A DNA stretch of 22,200 nucleotides from Clostridia bacterium (GTDB lineage: Bacteria > Bacillota_A > Clostridia > Christensenellales > Aristaeellaceae), in assembly GCA_017938645.1 (NCBI GenBank), contig JAGBBE010000027.1, forward strand, positions 1 to 22,200, written 5' to 3'. The translations under genes were made by a program, and so were the position numbers. A model generated the notes under the pieces. That model was not told the DNA's origin. It searched no databases and was given only the letters and a program-made list of their open reading frames with translations. Below, one piece after another: positions 17,823 through 22,200 of the stretch; positions within the stretch are counted from its first letter, which is position 1; each line of letters begins with the position of its first letter.

Positions 17823-18294
17823 GTTTCTTGCCCTCCGAAATTTCCTTCTCCAGCCGCTTCAGAAGCGCTTCGCATCCGCGATTTACATCCTGCCACGTTG
17901 CTTCAAAATCGCCGGTGTACCACGGGTCGGCCACATCAGCGCTTTCGCCGCACAGATTGAGAAGCTTGAACAGCTTGCCTTCGGGATCTCCGCCAAGCAT
18001 CCGACGCATATCGCGCATGTTGCCGTCGTCCATGCCGATGATATAGTCATACTCCTGATAGTCGGCGCGCGTGAGTTGACGGGCGGTTTTTCCGGCACAG
18101 CTGATGCCATGCTCGTGAAGCTTGGCACGCGTGCCGCGATGAACGGGATTGCCCAGCTCATAGGTCGATGTGGCGGCGGAGGCAACTTCGACAGTGTGGT
18201 GGAGATGATGCTTTTTCAGCAGGTCTTTCATGACAAATTCGGCCATAGGACTGCGGCAGATATTGCCCAGGCAGACGAACAGGATATGAATCAT
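17815..18294 (-). CDS. Low-molecular-weight protein tyrosine phosphatase
   Basis: 159 residues. The P-loop VCLGNICRSPMAE (7-19) supplies the catalytic Cys8 and Arg14, and the general acid Asp is in DPWYTGDF near residue 123. In bacteria these cytosolic enzymes often reverse tyrosine phosphorylation tied to capsule or stress control; no tyrosine kinase gene is nearby. The catalytic P-loop makes arsenate reductase much less likely despite the shared fold. GAGG lies 9 nt before the ATG. It is first in the three-gene run ending with the YhhN-type gene. No convincing promoter was found in 18295-18450, so it may depend partly on read-through from the gene at 18451-19395. Confidence 0.92.
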   Translation of the reverse strand: MIHILFVCLGNICRSPMAEFVMKDLLKKHHLHHTVEVASAATSTYELGNPVHRGTRAKLHEHGISCAGKTARQLTRADYQEYDYIIGMDDGNMRDMRRMLGGDPEGKLFKLLNLCGESADVADPWYTGDFEATWQDVNRGCEALLKRLEKEISEGKKHG

Positions 18295-18450
18295 AGAGAA
18301 AAACCTCGCTTTAAAAACTGCTGGATCTATGGCAAGTGTGAATTACAGTGAGTTTTGTTTTTGATTCTCCTGTAATGATAGCTTATCGTGGCTGCCCGAA
18401 CATTCTGTCAGAGGCATGTACACTTGCTCTCTTCAGCGTTGCTTTGGCTA

Positions 18451-19395
18451 TTATTCTGCCTTCTCCCAATCCTGAGCAAAAAGGCCGCCGGCTCCTCCGG
18501 TATGAACGAACAAAACATGGTCGTCCGGCTTGTAGAAACCTTCCCGTGCCCGACGCACCAGCCCGGCAAAAGCCTTGCCCGTATAACAGGTATCCAGCAC
18601 AATGCCTTCCAGCTTCATCATCATTTGGATGGCTTCGTTTCCCTCTTCAGACGGAATGGAATACCCCGGGCCGCACATATCCAGCAGGTCGGGAACCGGG
18701 ATGTCCACCTGAATCTCCAGCAGATCGGCAGCTTCCTGCATCAACTGGGGGACGATGACATCAAAGGGATCATTGTCTACCATGGAGCACATGACCTGTG
18801 TCTGAGGAAGATGAATTTTGGCGCCCAGTACGCATCCTGCTGCGGTTCCGCCCGATCCGCAGGCACATACAAGGTGATTGAAGTGACAGCCGGAATCTGC
18901 GATCTCTTTCATGCAGTCAATGTAGCCAAGAGAGCCCAGCGCATTGGAGCCTCCGCACGGGATTTTGTATACCTTGCGACCGAGTTCCTGACCAATACGG
19001 TCCATTTCCTGATAAATGTCGTCGTAGTTGTCCGTATCCATGTAACGAACCTCCACACCCATCAGGTGGTTGAGAATCTGATTGCCTTTACGGGCAGTGA
19101 TTCCGCGCTTTTTCAGAACCAGAATACAGTCCATACCCAACCGAAGAGCACAAGCGGCAGTCAGCATGGCATGATTGCTTTGTGCCTGACCGGTTGTCAT
19201 GACAAGGTCACATCCCTGCATTTTAGCTTCATGAAGAAGGTATTCCAGCTTCCTGACTTTATTTCCGCCCAAGGCTACGCCGCACAGATCGTCCCTTTTG
19301 ATCCATACATTGGTTCCCAGTTCTCGGCTGATATTCGGCAGCCGATACATAGGTGTGGGAAACAGCCCCAGAGATTCTTTTTCAAAACTGCGCAT
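18451..19395 (-). CDS. D-cysteine desulfhydrase / ACC-deaminase-family PLP enzyme
   Basis: 314 residues, fold type II PLP enzyme. The cofactor lysine is expected at Lys46 in GGNKVRKLEYL, followed by TTGQAQSNHA and a phosphate-binding GSGGTAAG loop. The C-terminal VHTGGAGGLFA matches D-cysteine desulfhydrases, in which Thr takes the place of the Leu in the HLGG of true ACC deaminases. The likely reaction is D-cysteine to pyruvate, sulfide and ammonia, though related enzymes act on other D-amino acids. AGGAGG lies 8 nt before the ATG. No intrinsic terminator is visible in the 156 nt before the next minus-strand gene, only a loose ATTACAG/CTGTAAT repeat (18342-18376). It is the last intact host gene before the lysS junction. 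Confidence 0.87.
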   Translation of the reverse strand: MRSFEKESLGLFPTPMYRLPNISRELGTNVWIKRDDLCGVALGGNKVRKLEYLLHEAKMQGCDLVMTTGQAQSNHAMLTAACALRLGMDCILVLKKRGITARKGNQILNHLMGVEVRYMDTDNYDDIYQEMDRIGQELGRKVYKIPCGGSNALGSLGYIDCMKEIADSGCHFNHLVCACGSGGTAAGCVLGAKIHLPQTQVMCSMVDNDPFDVIVPQLMQEAADLLEIQVDIPVPDLLDMCGPGYSIPSEEGNEAIQMMMKLEGIVLDTCYTGKAFAGLVRRAREGFYKPDDHVLFVHTGGAGGLFAQDWEKAE

Positions 19396-19416
19396 TTACG
19401 TACCTCCTGTATATTC

Positions 19417-19443
19417 ATCCGGCTGCAAAAAAGCATGCCGGAT
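19417..19443 (-). promoter_or_regulatory. Leader stem-loop of the desulfhydrase gene
   Basis: ATCCGGC/GCCGGAT (19417-19423, 19437-19443) with an inner TGC/GCA pairing, ending about 8 nt before AGGAGG. It has no T run, so it is a leader structure rather than a terminator. Confidence 0.45.
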
Positions 19444-19471
19444 ATTTGAGATTTATAGAGACAATGTAGAT

Positions 19472-19500
19472 AGTATATCAAACTCTCTGATACAAAGCAA
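19472..19500 (-). promoter_or_regulatory. SigA-type promoter for the desulfhydrase gene
   Basis: The minus strand shows TTGCTT (19495-19500), a 17-bp spacer and TATACT (19472-19477). The leader is about 70 nt. Confidence 0.65.
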
Positions 19501-19650
19501 ATTGTGTCGGTAGGGGTAGAGTTTCGATATCAAAAGTAGCATCAAAAAAGTATACAAAGATATGCTGGAGATATTTTTAAGAGAAAGATCAGAAGGGATA
19601 TATGAATGATTTTCACCATCAAACGATCACTTTGTTCTCTTGCTTTATAC

Positions 19651-19684
19651 TAAAAATCAGCATTCTCGTAAGAGAATGCTGATT
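19651..19684 (-). terminator. Intrinsic terminator, probably the native lysS terminator
   Basis: A perfect 13-bp stem AATCAGCATTCTC/GAGAATGCTGATT (19655-19667, 19672-19684, 4-nt loop) is followed on the minus strand by TTTTTAG. It lies about 90 nt beyond the lysS stop codon, supporting the view that this flank is original chromosome. Confidence 0.8.
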
Positions 19685-19775
19685 CAGGTAGTTTTTAATC
19701 CTTTATGTTTTAAATTGGTGTAATTGATGTGCTTTTCAGAATCTGAGATCGCTCAAACCCTTATCCCACAACGCC

Positions 19776-19922
<147 letters not shown>

Positions 19923-19995
19923 TCATTCCTGCTACTTTTCCCTCTCTCGAGTCGCAGCTCAAACCGCTCATTTTTAAGGCTTTGAAAGACAAATT

Positions 19996-20024
19996 GGTGT
20001 ACTTTTGGTGTACCAGTGGTGTAC
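19996..20024. repeat. Three GGTGTAC direct repeats phased at 11 bp (integrase arm-type sites)
   Basis: GGTGTAC occurs at 19996-20002, 20007-20013 and 20018-20024, exactly 11 bp apart, so they fall on one face of the helix. They end 3 nt from the integrase stop codon and lie about 100 bp from the lysS junction. Tn916-type integrases bind short direct repeats near the element ends through their N-terminal domain; these fit in place and form. Binding itself is inferred. Confidence 0.75.
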
Positions 20025-20027
20025 CAC

Positions 20028-21251
20028 TCAAGACCAGAAAGCTTCAAAGTTCTTAAATTCGTTTGCCTTCAACTCTCTCGTTGCATCTGCATAGATGTTC
20101 AAGGTGGTCGATACATCCGCGTGTCCCAGCGCGTCTTGAATCACCTTGATATTTACGCCAGCTTCACACAGCCTTGTCGTGAAAGTGTGCCGCAGACTAT
20201 GGCAACTGAAATGCGGAAGCATTAGAGCATCCTTCTTTCCTTTCAGCATGATCTCATCATTGCAGTCACGGACGATCCTGCGCAGAGCTTTGTTGAGTGT
20301 TCCCTGATGCTGAGGCTGACCGAAACGGTTCACAAAGATGAAGTCGGTATAGCCATCAACAGTCGCTTCGCATCGAACTCCTTCTGTTGCCTGTCGCTGC
20401 TTTTCCTCTTGAAATGCTGCTTTTACAAATTCCAGCATCGGAACCTGTCGGATGCCATTGACTGTCTTAGGCGTATGAACATTGCAATAACATCCATTGA
20501 CCGCATGCCTGTAGTAGACAAGAGTGTGGTTAACATCAATCGTTCCGTTTTCAAGATCAATGTCACACCAGCGAAGCCCTACTGCTTCCCCCACTCTCAA
20601 GCCGGTTCCAATCATGATTGCAAAAACAGGATACCAGTGCTGATACTTTTCGGATCTCCGCAGATAATGCAGAAACAGATCCTGCTCTTGTTTTGTCAGA
20701 GCGCGACGCTTCTCATTTCTGGAAGCAAAAGACTGCTTCAACTCTTTCATGACATTATCAGATGGATTGCGTCGGATGTACATATCATCTACAGCCATAT
20801 CCAGAACCTGATGAAGAACAGTATGAACATTGTCTATTGTCGAAATGGACAACCACCGTTCATCAGCAAGCGTATTGTAGAACCGCTTCACATCTGATTT
20901 CAAAAGGGTTGAGATCCGTTTTTGACCAAAACTGGGTGCAACAAACTGATTGTACATGTATTGATAGTTCTGAAAGGTATTATCCTTCAGACCGCGCTTC
21001 AGCTGCTTCCAAAGGATGAACATGTCATTGACCGTGACATTACGCGCTTCTGCTTTTATCCTGTCGCGTTCATCCTGTTCAATTTCAGCTTCCTTCTGCC
21101 GCAGTTCTTCCAAGGTCTGCGCATAGACAGAATGTCGCTCACCAGCTTCATCCGTCCATCTGTACTGAAAAGTACCTTTGCTGTGTCGGGACTCCCCCTT
21201 CCGCAAAATCGGAGTATGTTTGGTGCTTGATGTATTCACTTTGCTTCTCAC
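20028..21251 (-). CDS. int: Tyrosine recombinase/integrase, Tn916 type
   Basis: 407 residues. An N-terminal arm-binding domain (about 15-60, GTFQYRWTDEAGERHSVYAQT) is followed by a SAM-like core-binding domain (about 70-175) and a catalytic domain with Arg219 (GTGLRVGEAVGL), Lys262 (PKT), His351 and Arg354 (HSLRHTF), His377 (LGHADVSTT) and nucleophile Tyr387 (NIYAD). The catalytic set is complete, so it should be active. It integrates and, with an excisionase, excises the element; no xis is visible in the window. The start is GTG at 21251 (with AAGGG about 7 nt upstream), partly covered by a hairpin (21251-21277). A possible promoter lies at 21438-21465. It reads toward the attachment site, with its stop next to the GGTGTAC repeats. 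Confidence 0.93.
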   Translation of the reverse strand: MRSKVNTSSTKHTPILRKGESRHSKGTFQYRWTDEAGERHSVYAQTLEELRQKEAEIEQDERDRIKAEARNVTVNDMFILWKQLKRGLKDNTFQNYQYMYNQFVAPSFGQKRISTLLKSDVKRFYNTLADERWLSISTIDNVHTVLHQVLDMAVDDMYIRRNPSDNVMKELKQSFASRNEKRRALTKQEQDLFLHYLRRSEKYQHWYPVFAIMIGTGLRVGEAVGLRWCDIDLENGTIDVNHTLVYYRHAVNGCYCNVHTPKTVNGIRQVPMLEFVKAAFQEEKQRQATEGVRCEATVDGYTDFIFVNRFGQPQHQGTLNKALRRIVRDCNDEIMLKGKKDALMLPHFSCHSLRHTFTTRLCEAGVNIKVIQDALGHADVSTTLNIYADATRELKANEFKNFEAFWS

Positions 21252-21277
21252 TTTAATCCCTTTCCAAAGGATTAAAG
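21251..21277 (-). promoter_or_regulatory. Hairpin over the integrase ribosome site and start codon
   Basis: CTTTAATCC/GGATTAAAG (21251-21259, 21269-21277, 9-nt loop) is a perfect 9-bp inverted repeat. On the integrase mRNA its loop and 3' arm contain the GGAAAGGGA ribosome site, and the G of the GTG start closes the stem. It could restrain integrase translation or serve as an operator. Confidence 0.6.
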
Positions 21278-21403
21278 AACAACCATTATCAGCTTAACAC
21301 ATGCACGTAGCGGAAGCAAGAAAAACGATACATGTTGGTTCATTATGTAAGCAAAAGCATCTTGGAAAGAACTCTTTACATCTCAGGTACAACTTTCTAC
21401 AAT

Positions 21404-21428
21404 GCGGCTTGAACTTACTTCAAGTCGC
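21404..21428. repeat. Inverted repeat, operator-like
   Basis: GCGGCTTGAA/TTCAAGTCGC (21404-21413, 21419-21428, 5-nt spacer), ten pairs with one G-T. It lies just downstream of the predicted integrase transcription start, a place where a repressor site or leader hairpin would act. Confidence 0.5.
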
Positions 21429-21437
21429 CTTCAACTA

Positions 21438-21465
21438 TCTATATCAAACAACAAAAGTGTGTCAA
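21438..21465 (-). promoter_or_regulatory. Possible integrase promoter
   Basis: The minus strand shows a perfect TTGACA (21460-21465), a 16-bp spacer and TATAGA (21438-21443). The -35 lies inside the long hairpin arm. The leader to the GTG would be about 180 nt. The weak -10 keeps this tentative. Confidence 0.4.
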
Positions 21466-21517
21466 AAAGCCTTGAGTAATATAGATTATTTACTCGAAGC
21501 ATTTTGACACACTTTTT
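21453..21517. terminator. Long bidirectional hairpin, probable terminator
   Basis: Arms AAAAGTGTGTCAAAA (21453-21467) and TTTTGACACACTTTT (21502-21516) are perfectly complementary over 15 bp. Pairing continues inward with two mismatches to a GAGTAA/TTACTC stem near the loop. T follows on the plus strand and TTTTG on the minus. It separates the leftward integrase from the rightward cargo genes. Confidence 0.65.
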
Positions 21518-21547
21518 ATTCTGGCAAATAGCAAAGTACCAGTTATA

Positions 21548-21610
21548 GGACAGCACCTAATATATAATACAGTCACAAGGTTGAGGGAAGCACAAACGAC
21601 CAAGACCTTG
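21548..21610 (+). promoter_or_regulatory. Cargo promoter/leader module, copy 1
   Basis: GGACAGCACCTAA (21548-21560), TATAAT (21563-21568), then ACAGTCACAAGGTTGAG and a downstream ACCTTG that can pair with CAAGGT (21576-21581 with 21605-21610). No consensus -35 exists at 17 bp; the conserved GGACArCACCTAA block occupies the place upstream of the -10, suggesting activator-dependent use. The same module precedes the next gene (22078-22130). Confidence 0.7.
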
Positions 21611-21637
21611 AAACAAAATGAAAGTGAGGAACACACC

Positions 21638-22048
21638 ATGAAGAAGTACGATATCGATTACATCAACGAGACCATCACCCTGACCGCCGCCTTCCTGCGC
21701 AAGGCCAGCACCCTTGGCACTCCTGAGTATAAGGAAATGATTGAGCTGCGCCGCAGCCTCCCTGACTTCCAGTTCGTGAAGGCCGAAGCCGCCAAGAAGA
21801 CCGCCAACAAGAATAAGAACCTGACCTACAAGCACATGCGCGAATACATCGCTAACAGCGCTGAAAGCAAGGAAGCTGCCGTCGCTCTGCTGGATGAGAT
21901 GAAGAAGGTCGAAGCCCTCTCTAAGATCCAGCCCAACCCCTACAAGTATGTTCAGGCTTGGTTCCTCAACCAGTTCCCTGAGTGCAAGCCGGTACATCTT
22001 GATAAGAACTCTGAAGAAAAGAATGCAACTGAAAAGGCTTCTGCCTGA
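21638..22048 (+). CDS. Small soluble protein of unrecognised family, tandem copy 1
   Basis: 136 residues, not recognised. It begins MKKYDIDYINETITLTAAFL and is predicted mostly helical: an Ala/Lys-rich middle (VKAEAAKKTANKNKNL), then YKHMREYIANSAESKEAA, a conserved-looking NPYKYVQAWFLNQFPE near 103-118, and a hydrophilic tail rich in Lys, Glu and Asn. No signal peptide, membrane helix, cysteine pair or catalytic motif is visible, so it is likely cytosolic, perhaps nucleic-acid or protein binding; that is only a guess. The ATG at 21638 follows GAGGA by about 7 nt; an earlier in-frame ATG at 21581 lies within the leader and is rejected. Codons are strongly biased to C/G-ending forms (AAC, AAG, CTG, ATC), unlike the nearby integrase, suggesting high expression. 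Confidence 0.8.
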   Translation: MKKYDIDYINETITLTAAFLRKASTLGTPEYKEMIELRRSLPDFQFVKAEAAKKTANKNKNLTYKHMREYIANSAESKEAAVALLDEMKKVEALSKIQPNPYKYVQAWFLNQFPECKPVHLDKNSEEKNATEKASA

Positions 22049-22077
22049 CAAAGGCAACTCATAAAGTCCGAAATAAC

Positions 22078-22130
22078 GGACAACACCTAAAGTATAATAC
22101 AGTCACAAGGTTGAGAGAGACACAACCTTG
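22078..22130 (+). promoter_or_regulatory. Cargo promoter/leader module, copy 2
   Basis: GGACAACACCTAA (22078-22090), TATAAT (22093-22098), the same ACAGTCACAAGGTTGAG stretch, and a perfect 8-bp leader hairpin CAAGGTTG/CAACCTTG (22106-22113, 22123-22130). Spacing between the conserved block and the -10 equals that in copy 1, and the -10 is 73 nt from the ATG versus 75. Confidence 0.7.
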
Positions 22131-22165
22131 AAACACCAAAAGAAATGAAAGCGAGGATACCCCAT

Positions 22166-22200
22166 ATGAAGAATTACGAAGTGGATTTCATCGAAAGCAA
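22166..22200 (+). CDS. Start of tandem copy 2 of the unrecognised small protein (cut by window end)
   Basis: Only 11 codons plus two bases are visible: MKNYEVDFIES, which aligns with MKKYDIDYINE of the preceding gene at every position with conservative changes. GCGAGGA lies about 8 nt before the ATG at 22166. An in-frame ATG at 22145 would add seven residues but lies in the conserved AAATGAAAGyGAGGA ribosome-site context, so 22166 is preferred. With its own copy of the promoter/leader module, this shows a tandem duplication of gene plus control region. Confidence 0.75.
   Translation, partial: MKNYEVDFIES

Larger units (their letters stand above)
19396..19775. other. AT-rich intergenic region between the desulfhydrase gene and the lysS fragment
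   Basis: No gene is visible. It holds the leader hairpin (19417-19443) and promoter (19472-19500) of the desulfhydrase and the likely lysS terminator (19651-19684). In 19501-19650 I see nothing definable. At 19712-19722 there is AAATTGGTGTA, repeated at 19991-20001. Confidence 0.6.
21278..21637. other. Regulatory intergenic region between integrase and first cargo gene
   Basis: No gene is visible and no small excisionase-like frame stands out. It contains an inverted repeat (21404-21428), a possible integrase promoter (21438-21465), a long hairpin (21453-21517) and the first copy of the cargo promoter/leader module (21548-21610). I see nothing definable in 21278-21400. Confidence 0.6.

Noticed and set aside
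18342..18376. ATTACAG/CTGTAAT as a terminator after the desulfhydrase gene
   Set aside because: Seven pairs around a 21-nt loop with no T run; too weak to call.
21618..21641. Seven-codon upstream frame ending over the first cargo ATG as ATGA
   Set aside because: It lacks a ribosome site, and in copy 2 the matching ATG is in frame with the gene, so the conservation is better explained by the ribosome-site context.

Overview
The window reads as chromosome of a Gram-positive, Bacillota/Clostridia-type bacterium with moderately high GC. Support for this: strong AGGAGG-type ribosome sites, many GC-stem/T-run intrinsic terminators, SigA-like promoters with 16-17 bp spacers, an ECF sigma/membrane anti-sigma pair, and Firmicutes-style GyrB, ComF and YebC. 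The species cannot be named from the sequence alone. No rRNA, tRNA or CRISPR array was seen.

Layout, left to right. (1) 1-2544, minus strand: the first about 506 codons of gyrB (its 3' end lies left of the window), preceded by a structured leader with a terminator-like hairpin, and a secreted protein made of three peptidoglycan-binding repeats. (2) 2881-4353, plus: a YebC-family gene and a ComF-family phosphoribosyltransferase. (3) 4391-6128, minus: an ECF sigma factor translationally coupled to a single-pass membrane anti-sigma-like protein. (4) 6245-10969, plus: an operon of two paralogous GT-C-type membrane glycosyltransferases and an FAD-dependent oxidoreductase. (5) 11015-14741, minus: aroA-aroC-rlmD-type genes, each overlapping the next by four bases (ATGA). 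The EPSP synthase has an altered glyphosate/PEP loop. (6) 14907-16742, plus: two tandem DMT-superfamily permeases. (7) 16784-18294, minus: low-molecular-weight tyrosine phosphatase, SCP2 lipid-binding protein and YhhN/TMEM86-type membrane protein. (8) 18451-19395, minus: a D-cysteine desulfhydrase-like PLP enzyme.

From about 19.5 kb the composition becomes more AT-rich. A 39-codon 3' fragment of lysS (19776-19892) with a likely terminator beyond it is cut off from the rest of lysS by a mobile element. Next to it are a small palindrome, three GGTGTAC repeats phased at exactly 11 bp, and a Tn916-type tyrosine integrase. I read this as the integrase-proximal end of an integrative element inserted in the 3' end of lysS, running off the right edge of the window. 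Its first visible cargo is a tandem array (one complete gene, one start) of an unrecognised small soluble protein. Each copy has its own near-identical promoter/leader module with a conserved hairpin and strongly host-like codon choice. This array at the edge of the element is the best candidate in the window for something undescribed.
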